Shown here piece by piece: positions 1 to 5,858 of a DNA stretch of 8,090 nucleotides. The number at the start of each line of letters is the position of its first letter. The first letter of the stretch is position 1. Below the pieces are notes generated by a model. That model saw only the letters and a program-made list of their open reading frames with translations, did no database searches and was not told the DNA's origin. A program made the translations under genes and the position numbers. This DNA is from JAKBCQ01 sp021807585 (GTDB taxonomy: Bacteria; Planctomycetota; Planctomycetia; Isosphaerales; Isosphaeraceae): positions 1 to 8,090 of the forward strand of contig DAHWFG010000445.1 of NCBI GenBank assembly GCA_027325115.1, written 5' to 3'.

Positions 1-318
1 ATTAAAAGCGATTTGGTAAGAGATTTGGTAAAATCTGCATTCCATTCAAATGAAAACAGTAACGATCGTATCGTAGCAGTGAGAGCGGAGGAAAAAAACA
101 TTAGAATGTTAATGCAACAAGTAAGCTTTACGATACATGGAACGATTGTTCCCCTAAATTGTATTAACAACATTCATGAATGTATAGTTAAATTTCATAT
201 CCCGCCTGAATACAAGGCAAGATTAAGTGCAGAGCTCGATTCAATTGGAATTAAAACACATAATATATTCCCGGATTTAAGCCATCTATCAGAGTATCTG
301 GCATACTCTTACTTTTAG
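1..318 (+). CDS. FRG-domain protein, C-terminal part (5' end outside window)
   Basis: The frame is open from base 1 and ends at a TAG at 316-318, so this is the last ~105 residues of a longer gene; the internal TTG at 13 is not a credible start. The segment reads R-M-x-x-Q-x-x-F-T-I-H-G, then a short hydrophobic strand, then K-F-H-I-P, and finally a G-I-x-x-x-x-I-F-P-D-L-x-x-L-x-x-Y-L block. That order (Q..FTIHG, then K..IP..., then FPDL..L..YL) matches my knowledge of the C-terminal end of the FRG domain (named for its conserved F/Y-R-G motif, which would lie upstream and is not visible). FRG proteins have no settled biochemical role and are often found in defence-rich or mobile regions. The DNA is visibly much more AT-rich than the genes to the right and uses A/T-ending codons, which suggests horizontal acquisition. 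Assignment is by pattern recall, without a search. Confidence 0.72.
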   Translation: MKSDLVRDLVKSAFHSNENSNDRIVAVRAEEKNIRMLMQQVSFTIHGTIVPLNCINNIHECIVKFHIPPEYKARLSAELDSIGIKTHNIFPDLSHLSEYLAYSYF

Positions 319-344
319 CACATCCGAAATTCACATCCGAAATT
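319..344. repeat. 13-bp perfect tandem duplication after FRG stop
   Basis: CACATCCGAAATT occurs twice head to tail (319-331 and 332-344), starting at the base after the TAG stop of the FRG fragment. It is a simple tandem duplication, possibly replication slippage or a junction scar at the edge of the AT-rich acquired block. Confidence 0.85.
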
Positions 345-651
345 AGACACCCAGAATGTTCCTAAATCCCGAGACCGACCATCTCTCCATCTAAACGCCC
401 AAAAGCCAAAGGTTTAGATCTCTGACCGCAGATCGGGACTTCGTCATTCGCAAGCCGCTTGCCTCGACTGACGCGTCTATAATGAATTCGTCCTTCCGAT
501 ACTTCACTGATTACCGGCATCCATTTAGAACCCCTTTCGGGTCAGGAACTTACCCCAAAATGCCCCTTCCCCCAGAAACATCAATTCGTCCAATTCCCAT
601 CCCTCCAGTCCGATTATCGCCTAAACCCATACCAATCAAGCAGATCAAAGA
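345..651. other. Non-coding stretch between FRG fragment and first antitoxin locus
   Basis: No convincing gene is seen in these ~300 bases. The + strand is C-rich in the 520-610 part. A perfect TATAAT hexamer lies at 478-483, but no good -35 box sits 16-18 nt upstream, so it is at best a weak promoter candidate. A 57-codon proline-rich open frame (482-655) is present but has no visible ribosome binding site or recognisable family. Confidence 0.5.
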
Positions 652-698
652 ATGAGATCCCAAGAAGCTGATCGGATTCCTGCGATTCGCAGAGATCA

Positions 699-798
699 GA
701 TTCGTACCACGTGTCGCGCTCTCGATGTTCCATTCGCTTCACATTCGGCCGATCCTCTCGACGTTCATGTTGATATCCGGCATGATGGATGGAGCGAG
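699..798 (+). repeat. Leader module copy A, upstream of first antitoxin
   Basis: These 100 nt align without gaps to 1258-1357, with about 74 identical positions by hand count. The best-conserved parts are TCCATTCG, GCCGATCC.CTCGACGTTC and TCCGGCA.GATGGA. Both copies are open in the equivalent reading frame and encode the conserved pattern A-D-P-L-D-V-x-x-D-x-R-x-D-G-x-S-E, with many differences at third codon positions, so the module may derive from a duplicated coding segment. It ends 30 nt before the antitoxin start at 829. Confidence 0.65.
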
Positions 799-828
799 GA
801 GGTTGAAATCGAAAGGAAAGATCAAAAA

Positions 829-1056
829 ATGAGTTTGATTCAACTTAATCCGACGAACGACGGTCAAGACGAGGCGAGCGAGCGTCGGGTTCGATCGCTT
901 GCTTCCGAGCGTTTTTGGCGGGAATTCGCTTCGATCACCGACGAATCCGACGCCAAGATCGATTGGGAAGAATCCGAGCGAGTACTCGATTCGTTCCGTC
1001 CTGATCGCAAGCTGTTCTCGGAGAGTCATGATGATCGATCCGATCATCATCCTTGA
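829..1056 (+). CDS. Probable antitoxin of a PIN-type toxin pair (75 aa)
   Basis: I chose the ATG at 829 because a purine-rich GAAAGGAAAG (811-820) precedes it at suitable spacing. The same frame stays open back to an ATG at 652, but that extension runs through the repeated leader module and has no ribosome binding site. The 75-aa product is small, charged and soluble, with a helical S-E-R-R-V-R-S-L-A-S-E-R-F-W-R-E-F segment (residues 17-33) and a W-E-E-S-E-R-V-L-D-S-F-R-x-D-R-x-L-F block (46-63). Its last 26-29 nt overlap a start for a truncated PIN toxin, the usual translational coupling of antitoxin then toxin. The role (binding and neutralising a VapC-like RNase, and autoregulation) is inferred from this arrangement; I cannot name the family from sequence alone. 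With the partner destroyed it is an orphan, perhaps still acting on a related toxin. Confidence 0.6.
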   Translation: MSLIQLNPTNDGQDEASERRVRSLASERFWREFASITDESDAKIDWEESERVLDSFRPDRKLFSESHDDRSDHHP

Positions 1057-1090
1057 CGCCGGGCCATTACGGCTAGCCTTCAAATCTTAG
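1028..1090 (+). pseudogene. Truncated PIN-domain (VapC-like) toxin remnant
   Basis: From paired ATG codons (1028 and 1031), preceded by GGAGAG at 1020-1025, the frame reads I-D-P-I-I-I-L-D-A-G-P-L-R-L-A and stops at 1088-1090 after ~20 codons. I-I-I-L-D-A-G-P-L is the typical first beta strand and first catalytic aspartate of PIN-domain ribonucleases, which normally run 130-150 residues. Nothing PIN-like follows in any frame before the next locus, so the rest has been lost by deletion or decay. It has no acid cluster beyond the first Asp and cannot be active. The overlap with the antitoxin stop supports an original antitoxin-toxin operon. Confidence 0.62.
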
Positions 1091-1464
1091 AGGAAACCGA
1101 TCGCCGATCTCTTCCGGATGAATCTGAATCGCTGTCATCAAGTAATTGACCGTCTCCCGAACAACATCGAATCGCATCGATCCAGATCAATGATTATACT
1201 TTTATTTCTCGATAAACCCAGACATAACGATCATATCTATGCATTTACTCAAGGTAGGATTCGGACCATCAATCGAACTCCCGACGATCCATTCGTTACC
1301 AATGCCGCCGATCCACTCGACGTTCCGATCGATTTCCGGCAAGATGGAACGAGCGAATGAGGTCGGCCGCGTAAAGCGGCGATCAAGGATTGAGCATCGT
1401 CGGATTCCACGAACGATCTATAAGAAGCGGGGCGCCGATCAAGCGGCGAATCGGGGCGAGACTA
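1091..1464. other. Non-coding gap holding leader module copy B
   Basis: The gap lies between the PIN remnant and the second antitoxin. Apart from the repeat copy at 1258-1357 I see no gene. The frame from 1118 to 1360 is open but only its last part resembles anything, namely the repeated module. An AT-rich patch at 1190-1215 could hold a promoter, but no convincing -35/-10 pair was found. Confidence 0.5.
1258..1357 (+). repeat. Leader module copy B, upstream of second antitoxin
   Basis: Diverged partner of the segment at 699-798 (ungapped, about 74 of 100 positions identical by hand). Its frame ends at a TGA at 1358-1360, just past the conserved D-G-x-S-E codons, whereas copy A stays open. 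It ends about 107 nt before the ATG of the second antitoxin. The two copies sit 559 bp apart, each in front of a toxin-antitoxin locus. Confidence 0.65.
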
Positions 1465-1710
1465 ATGAAAACCATCCAAACGAGCGTGACGGTCGACGAA
1501 AACGGCGCAGGGGTGATTCGGTTGCCGGCCGATACGCCTCCCGGAGAATACGACGTCGTCGTTATGATCGAGGAGCCAACCGAACTGCGCGAATCCACTC
1601 CCGAGCGTCCTTTTCCTTCGCATCAAATTCCTTGGCCTTTCGACCCGAACGAGACATTCCGCAGAGAGGACCTTTATGACGACGATTTCGGCCGACCCCG
1701 TGTTTATTGA
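1465..1710 (+). CDS. VapB-type antitoxin (81 aa)
   Basis: The start is the ATG at 1465, preceded by GGGGCGAG; the frame is open further upstream (from 1390) but that part is low-complexity and arginine-rich. The N-terminal half, M-K-T-I-Q-T-S-V-T-V-D-E-N-G-x-G-V-I-R-L-P followed by P-P-G-E-Y-D-V-V-V-M-I-E-E (residues 1-37), looks like a swapped-hairpin DNA-binding domain of the kind seen in short cyanobacterial and planctomycete antitoxins. The C-terminus, W-P-F-D-P-N-E-T-F-R-R-E-D-L-Y-D-D-D (57-74), would be the toxin-contacting tail. It overlaps the PIN toxin start by 35 nt in another frame, so the two are translationally coupled. The expected role is to neutralise the toxin and repress its own promoter. 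Family placement is from recall; partnership with the toxin is strongly supported by the layout. Confidence 0.78.
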   Translation: MKTIQTSVTVDENGAGVIRLPADTPPGEYDVVVMIEEPTELRESTPERPFPSHQIPWPFDPNETFRREDLYDDDFGRPRVY

Positions 1711-2254
1711 CACCAATGTTTTAATATACGCGTCGATAAGCACGTCTCCATACTATTCGATAGCGATCGATCATCTGAGATACTTCGAAAACGTTCGCGC
1801 GGATCAATGGATCAGCCGACAAATCCTCCGCGAATACCTCGCCGTGCAAACCAGACCGATTCCATCTAAGAACATGTTGTCTGTTAAGGAGATAACGGCC
1901 GATATTTTTAGCTTTCAATCAAGATTCCTCATCGCCGAGCACGGTCCGCTCGTCACCGATCAATTGTTAAAATTGATCGGCTCGATCCCTATCGGCGGTA
2001 AGCAAATCCACGACGCCAATCTTGTCGCGACGATGCTCGCTCACGGATTGCGAAGGCTTTTAACGCATAATGTCATCGATTTCCAGCGATTCGCCGGGAC
2101 GATCGACGTGATTCCTGATGATCTAAAACGGCCGGGCTCATGCATCCAGAGGGTTTTATCCCAAACGCTATGTCAAGACCCACGGAACTCGCGAAAACAT
2201 GATTTGATGTATTTGCGCGTCCGTCTACACCGAGTTCTTCGCATCCGGCTATGA
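1676..2254 (+). CDS. vapC: PIN-domain ribonuclease toxin, VapC-like, with C-terminal extension
   Basis: The ATG at 1676 follows AGAGAGGA (1663-1670) by 5 nt and lies inside the antitoxin gene. PIN landmarks appear in order: V-F-I-D-T-N-V-L-I-Y-A (Asp12), R-E-Y-L-A-V (Glu53), H-D-A-N (Asp113) and L-L-T-H-N-V-I-D-F-x-R-F (Asn132, Asp135), ending with I-D-V-I-P at about residue 147. These acidic residues would bind Mg2+ for RNA cleavage. Members usually end close to that point (about 140-150 aa), but this frame continues to 192 residues through a basic, arginine-rich tail that overlaps the disrupted frame described at 2127-2560. The tail is probably read-through after loss of the native stop, not a domain. 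The catalytic core looks intact, so the toxin may be active unless the tail harms folding. The RNA target cannot be told from the sequence. Confidence 0.85.
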   Translation: MTTISADPVFIDTNVLIYASISTSPYYSIAIDHLRYFENVRADQWISRQILREYLAVQTRPIPSKNMLSVKEITADIFSFQSRFLIAEHGPLVTDQLLKLIGSIPIGGKQIHDANLVATMLAHGLRRLLTHNVIDFQRFAGTIDVIPDDLKRPGSCIQRVLSQTLCQDPRNSRKHDLMYLRVRLHRVLRIRL

Positions 2255-2560
2255 TCCCCTCAACCACTTCGGCCTGAAGATCGTCAATGCAGGCGATTCG
2301 CAATTCTTGATCGACGCGCATCTAGCCGAGAGGGAACCCGAGCGGGTTGTTTCGACCCCGATCCCTCTCTCCAACCGCAAGTGGGAAACGTTCCAGACCG
2401 AAATCCAAAGCCGTTCGGGGGAATCTCGCTCGTCCCTCTGGCGATCGATGCGGAATGCGGTATTGTGGCGGCGATCATCTTTGCGCGGAGTGTCCTCATT
2501 CATCGCGATGACGATCGTGACTCGCCGGCTTCCCATAAAAAAGAACATATGAATACGTAG
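2127..2560 (+). pseudogene. Frame-disrupted remnant of an unrecognised protein
   Basis: In one frame the sequence reads F-Y-P-K-R-Y-V-K-T-H-G-T-R-E-N-M-I, meets a TGA at 2205-2207, then resumes in the same frame with S-V-Y-T-E-F-F-A-S-G-Y-D-P-L-N-H-F-G-L and D-S-Q-F-L-I-D-A-H-L-A-E, up to about 2400. Around 2400-2415 protein-like sequence switches to the frame reading P-F-G-G-I-S-L-V-P-L-A-I-D-A-E and A-A-I-I-F-A-R-S-V-L, which stops at 2558-2560. This pattern suggests a former gene with one nonsense and one frameshift mutation. I do not recognise the family. Its 5' end overlaps the C-terminal extension of the PIN toxin, implying a deletion that fused the two. The call rests on amino-acid texture only; the frames could also be non-coding. 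Confidence 0.4.
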
Positions 2561-2599
2561 GGTGCGTCAAGCCTACCCGCGATGGAAAGTTACGGGTGG
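2557..2599. repeat. Small palindromic (REP-like) element
   Basis: GTAGG (2557-2561) pairs with CCTAC (2572-2576), and ACCCG (2575-2579) pairs with CGGGT (2593-2597), giving two overlapping alternative hairpins. The leading GTAGGGTGCGTCAAG resembles the start of dispersed GTAGGGTGCGTC-type repeats I recall from several bacterial phyla. It sits between the pseudogene and the aquaporin. It may be a decayed dispersed repeat or a weak factor-dependent terminator; no T-tract follows. Confidence 0.4.
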
Positions 2600-2647
2600 T
2601 GCGGGGCGGGTCGATCGATTCGTATGAATCACTGAGGAATTGATAGC

Positions 2648-3358
2648 ATGACGGATTTTCCGGTTTTGAAGCGATCGACGCGGGATTCGCTGCGTCATTG
2701 GCTCGCGGAGGCGCTGGGGACGTTTATGATCGTCTTCACGGGGACGGGGGCGATCGTGATCGACGAGACGACGGTGGGCTCGGTGACTCATATCGGGATC
2801 TCGCTCACGTTCGGCTTGATCGTTCTGGCGATGATCTATGCGCTCGGCGATATTTCCGGGGCGCATCTCAATCCCGCGGTGACGATTGGATTTTGGGCGT
2901 CGCGGCGGTTTCCGGGAGTGAAAGTGATTCCTTATATCCTCAGTCAATGCGCTGGGGCGATCGCTGCGAGCGTGCTGCTTCGCATTCTGTTCCCGGAGAA
3001 TCTGAATCTGGGGGCGACGAACCCCGTCGGGTCGGCGGCTCGTACGTTCATTCTGGAGGCGATCATGACATTTTTATTGATGTTTGTCGTGTTATGTGTT
3101 TCCGCGGGATCGCGTGAGAAGGGGATTATGGCGGGGATCGCGGTGGGTTCGGTGATCGCGCTCGAGGCGTTGTTCGCGGGTCCGATCTCGGGGGCGTCGA
3201 TGAATCCCGCTCGGTCGCTCGCGCCGGCGCTCGTCAGCGGTAAACTTAGTAATGTCTGGATATATATTATGTCAACGATTATTGGTTCGTTGTTCGCGGT
3301 CGCGGTCGCGAGGTTTCTGCTTGATGAATCGACCGCGGCGACGGCCGAAGCGAAATGA
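2648..3358 (+). CDS. Aquaporin (MIP family), NIP-like channel
   Basis: A 236-aa inner-membrane channel for water and small uncharged solutes. The ATG at 2648 has a GAGGA box at 2634-2638. Six hydrophobic segments and two half-helices are visible, with both NPA boxes intact: A-H-L-N-P-A-V-T (residues 72-79) and G-A-S-M-N-P-A-R-S (182-190). Aligned by eye on E. coli AqpZ, the aromatic/arginine filter is Phe55, Ala174, Ala183 and Arg189. The His and Thr of strict water channels are both Ala, giving a wider, less polar pore. The block F-A-G-P-I-S-G-A-S-M-N-P-A-R-S is also typical of plant NIPs and their bacterial relatives, which often pass glycerol or metalloid acids. No arsenic genes are adjacent, so the substrate is open. 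It appears monocistronic and converges on the sbtA-like gene, with a 273-nt gap holding no obvious terminator. Confidence 0.93.
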   Translation: MTDFPVLKRSTRDSLRHWLAEALGTFMIVFTGTGAIVIDETTVGSVTHIGISLTFGLIVLAMIYALGDISGAHLNPAVTIGFWASRRFPGVKVIPYILSQCAGAIAASVLLRILFPENLNLGATNPVGSAARTFILEAIMTFLLMFVVLCVSAGSREKGIMAGIAVGSVIALEALFAGPISGASMNPARSLAPALVSGKLSNVWIYIMSTIIGSLFAVAVARFLLDESTAATAEAK

Positions 3359-3631
3359 GCGTTCGCGATTCGATTCGCTTAACCCTGAGCCTTGAATGCC
3401 TTCTGTCTGTGGGAAAAATTGATCGGTCGGCTTTGGACAGATCGGTCATAACGGCTGTAAATTCGATGACGGCTTGCCGCGAGGATCGATCGGCGCCGAC
3501 GATGATGAGAGATCGACTCACTTATCTTTCGATGATGGTTTTGTTGATTGAAGTGTGACGGGATCGCGATTCGAGACAAGTATCGCTCAGCGCGTTCCCG
3601 CTCGTCGCGGTCGGCCGAATCGATTCCAATC

Positions 3632-5164
3632 TTAGGGAAACACGCCCGTAACCAACCTGGCGATTTCGATATAGACCGGGATGCCGATCGTGACGTTGTA
3701 GCTGAACGTGAGGCCGAGCGAGGCCGCGAGCGGGAGGGTCGGGCTCGCCTCGGGGATCGCCAGCCGTTGAACCGCGGGGACGGCGATGTAAGACGCCGCG
3801 GCGCACAACACGGAAAAGAGAACATACGTTCCTGGTTTGAACGTCGTATGCGTCAGCAATGCGTAACCGTGCGCCGCGAAGATTGCAATCACAGCGAACA
3901 CGTTGGGCGCCAGAAGTCCGAAGACGATATAACGCCAGCCCGCCGACCTCAAATCTTTCAGCTTGCGTGAAGCCGTCATCCCCATTTCGAGCAAGAACAG
4001 GCACAAAACGCCGGGAAAGAGTGTGACGAAAAAACTGTCGTCGTCCTTCACCACCGCGGGACCTTGTAATCCGCTGATAAAACCGATCACAATTCCGCCG
4101 AAAAGGAGCACCAAGCCGGGATTGAGGAAAACCTCGTGGAGGAGTTTGAGCGTGCCTTGAAGGTCGGCTCGGGTCGCGGTGCGATCGATCGATCGGTCGG
4201 CTTCGGAATCGACCGCGCTTTCGGTGAGTTCGAGCGACAATTTCTCCTCCTCGACCACGTCGGCTCGAACGCGCGCCGAGCCGTGAGGATCGATGTCGAT
4301 CGGAACGATCGCGGATGCGTTGAGGTTGTATCCCGGCTCGTCGGGCATGTTTCCCTGTGGATCCATCTTCAGGCGGCGTAATCGCGAGACGAGGTAAAGC
4401 GCGACCAAGCATCCAGGAATTTCCATAATCGCAAGCATAACGGGCATGTAAGCGTCGAACGCGAGACCCGCGCCCGCGAGCACGCCGAGGCATGTTACGA
4501 ACGTTCCGGCCGAGTCCGACCCGTAATAACCCGCGACGGTCGCCTTGTCGACGCGCCTCAATCGAGTGAACGCCGATAAGAACACGTACGCCAAAATCCC
4601 GATCAAAAAATTGAGAAAAAAGCCCAACAGCATGAAACCGACCGCCGACGAAAGCTCGGCGTAAGTGAGCTTGGAAAGTTCCTCGCCGCCGTGCCAGCCG
4701 ATCGCGATCAACAAAAAGATCGTCAATCCTTGATAAATCGCGTAGGGGAATTCGAACTTGACGCGGAGTATCGGAATCAAAAATCCGAGATAAAAGAATA
4801 GCAACAGAGGTTTAAAGAGATTATGACGGACGTTTTCCCACAGTCCCGCGACGATCGATTGGAGACGGGGGGAGTGCGAACGGTCGCTCGCCGGTGCAAG
4901 AGATTTGATCGCGGATTTCTTTTCGGGATTTGCTTCGGGGGTCGTCGCTTCTCGATTGGACGCGGCTCGATCGGCAAGGCGACGATCCGATGAGGATGCG
5001 GCGGAATCGACGGCCGCCGCGGTGGAATTGCGAGCCGCGCCTTCATCGGCGTGCGCCGGCGCCGCGATCAAAGCCGCCGCGGCGAGGCTTGTCAGAACGA
5101 CGAACGCCGCGTTCGCGATCGACGCGCTCCAAGACCCGATCCGAAAAACGCTCTCGGCTCTCAC
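3632..5164 (-). CDS. sbtA: SbtA-type Na+-dependent bicarbonate transporter with signal peptide and extension
   Basis: The GTG start at 5164 has a strong GGGAGGGGGC box 5 nt upstream, so the long N-terminus is probably real. Residues 1-39 form a signal peptide (hydrophobic A/L/V core, A-H-A before D-E). Residues 40-110 are an Ala/Ser/Arg-rich linker. The membrane domain then runs from ~115 to 508. SbtA landmarks are G-Y-Y-G-S-D-S-A-G-T-F (212-222), N-P-G (348-350), the F-x-x-L-F-P-G-V-L-C-L-F-L-L-E-M-G stretch, A-A-A-S-Y-I-A-V-P-A (455-464) and I-P-E-A-S-P then G-I-P-V-Y near the end. In cyanobacteria SbtA imports HCO3- with Na+ using the two serine-containing loops. A charged loop (~266-345) joins the two halves. 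Known SbtA proteins are about 370 residues; here the signal peptide, linker and loop account for the 510. No SbtB regulator gene is next to it. Its own promoter is likely (5222-5250). Confidence 0.88.
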   Translation of the reverse strand: MRAESVFRIGSWSASIANAAFVVLTSLAAAALIAAPAHADEGAARNSTAAAVDSAASSSDRRLADRAASNREATTPEANPEKKSAIKSLAPASDRSHSPRLQSIVAGLWENVRHNLFKPLLLFFYLGFLIPILRVKFEFPYAIYQGLTIFLLIAIGWHGGEELSKLTYAELSSAVGFMLLGFFLNFLIGILAYVFLSAFTRLRRVDKATVAGYYGSDSAGTFVTCLGVLAGAGLAFDAYMPVMLAIMEIPGCLVALYLVSRLRRLKMDPQGNMPDEPGYNLNASAIVPIDIDPHGSARVRADVVEEEKLSLELTESAVDSEADRSIDRTATRADLQGTLKLLHEVFLNPGLVLLFGGIVIGFISGLQGPAVVKDDDSFFVTLFPGVLCLFLLEMGMTASRKLKDLRSAGWRYIVFGLLAPNVFAVIAIFAAHGYALLTHTTFKPGTYVLFSVLCAAASYIAVPAVQRLAIPEASPTLPLAASLGLTFSYNVTIGIPVYIEIARLVTGVFP

Positions 5165-5221
5165 TCAAGCCCCCTCCCGCCGAATTCGATCGACGTCGAT
5201 CCAATTCGACACGCGGATAGA

Positions 5222-5250
5222 GTAATAAACGAATAAAAGTTAATTTTCAA
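5222..5250 (-). promoter_or_regulatory. Sigma-70-like promoter for sbtA
   Basis: On the minus strand, TTGAAA (5245-5250, 5 of 6 to the -35 consensus) is followed after exactly 17 nt by TATTAC (5222-5227, 4 of 6 to the -10). It sits in an AT-rich island within otherwise GC-rich sequence, about 58 nt before the GTG start, and points at the transporter gene. Confidence 0.5.
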
Positions 5251-5298
5251 AACAATCAGGGCGTCGTAATCGTTCCGGGGGGTAAGCGAGGCTTTCGG

Positions 5299-5334
5299 GG
5301 CGATCGCGCGGTTTTTTCGGTCGCGACGATCGCC
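5299..5334. terminator. Strong hairpin between cysteine-cluster gene and sbtA
   Basis: GGCGATCGCGCG (5299-5310) pairs with CGCG (5322-5325) plus CGATCGCC (5327-5334), a 12-bp stem with one bulged base and an 11-nt loop. It lies about 35 nt past the stop of the cysteine-cluster gene and before the sbtA promoter. On the minus strand no T-tract follows, so it is either a Rho-assisted or attenuating terminator, or an RNA-stabilising stem. The loop carries the T-run on the plus strand. Confidence 0.5.
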
Positions 5335-5366
5335 GACGTTGATTGAATTATCAATGAATCCATTGA

Positions 5367-5813
5367 TCATTGATTCATGGAATCGAGCGCGATGAAGTTC
5401 GCGATCGGGTTTGTCCTCGGCTTCGGCTTCGCCCTCGGCGGGAGGATCGCGTCGGCGTATTCCCAGATTTGTTCGGGGGTTTCAAACACTTTGTCGAAAT
5501 CCCATTCGGAATCGTACTCGCACGAATTCGACGAGTATTCGCTGCAAACCTTGGGGCGATTCAAATACACCGAACAGCGGTCGTCGCGCGTGAGATATTT
5601 GCATTTGGTCATCACGACGAGATACCAATCTTGTTTTTCGACATAAACGAGCGTACGACCGTGGGCGAGATACCAGCGGATCGCGTCGTAATCGTCCCAG
5701 GTTCGGGGGGTGTCGATCGGCAGCGAGAAATAGCGGCAGCATTTCCCCGTGCAGTGGTCGCAGATACATGCGCCGGGGGCGAGATCGTTGCGCTTCACCT
5801 TCGTTTTTCTCAT
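5367..5813 (-). CDS. YkgJ-type cysteine-cluster protein (CxxCxxCC family)
   Basis: A 148-aa soluble protein. I prefer the ATG at 5813 because the GAGGG just upstream can serve it; a GTG at 5825 adds four residues but has no ribosome binding site. The N-terminal cluster C16-x-C18-x2-C21-x3-C25-C26 and later C71, C80, C90 and C98 (T-K-C-K-Y-L, D-D-R-C-S-V-Y, P-K-V-C) match the YkgJ / UPF0153 family, described as likely zinc- or iron-chelating. The C-x-Y-L-x-x-x-D-R-C-x-x-Y-x-x-R-P-x-x-C block is the family's hallmark. The biochemical role of the family is not established. It follows the protease-like gene by 45 nt on the same strand and is probably co-transcribed with it. The tail after residue 125 is proline- and basic-rich. 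Confidence 0.9.
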   Translation of the reverse strand: MRKTKVKRNDLAPGACICDHCTGKCCRYFSLPIDTPRTWDDYDAIRWYLAHGRTLVYVEKQDWYLVVMTKCKYLTRDDRCSVYLNRPKVCSEYSSNSCEYDSEWDFDKVFETPEQIWEYADAILPPRAKPKPRTNPIANFIALDSMNQ

Positions 5814-5858
5814 CCGTTCGTACACCCTCGTGGTTCTATGAATGTTATTATCAAGAAA

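Noticed and set aside
482..655. 57-codon proline-rich open frame overlapping the ATG at 652 by ATGA
   Set aside because: No ribosome binding site, C-rich low-complexity composition and no recognisable family; the ATGA overlap is with a start I also reject.
652..828. N-terminal extension of the first antitoxin from an ATG at 652
   Set aside because: No ribosome binding site at 652, and the extension covers the repeated leader module; the ATG at 829 has a purine-rich box and gives a normal-sized antitoxin.
3522..4493. Long 323-codon minus-strand open frame inside the transporter gene
   Set aside because: Out-of-frame shadow: Arg-rich with no domain, while the overlapping frame carries clear SbtA motifs and membrane segments.
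5354..5378. ATGAATC/GATTCAT inverted repeat across the cysteine-cluster stop codon
   Set aside because: Only 7 bp, AT-rich, with an 11-nt loop; too weak to call a terminator when a much stronger hairpin lies just downstream.
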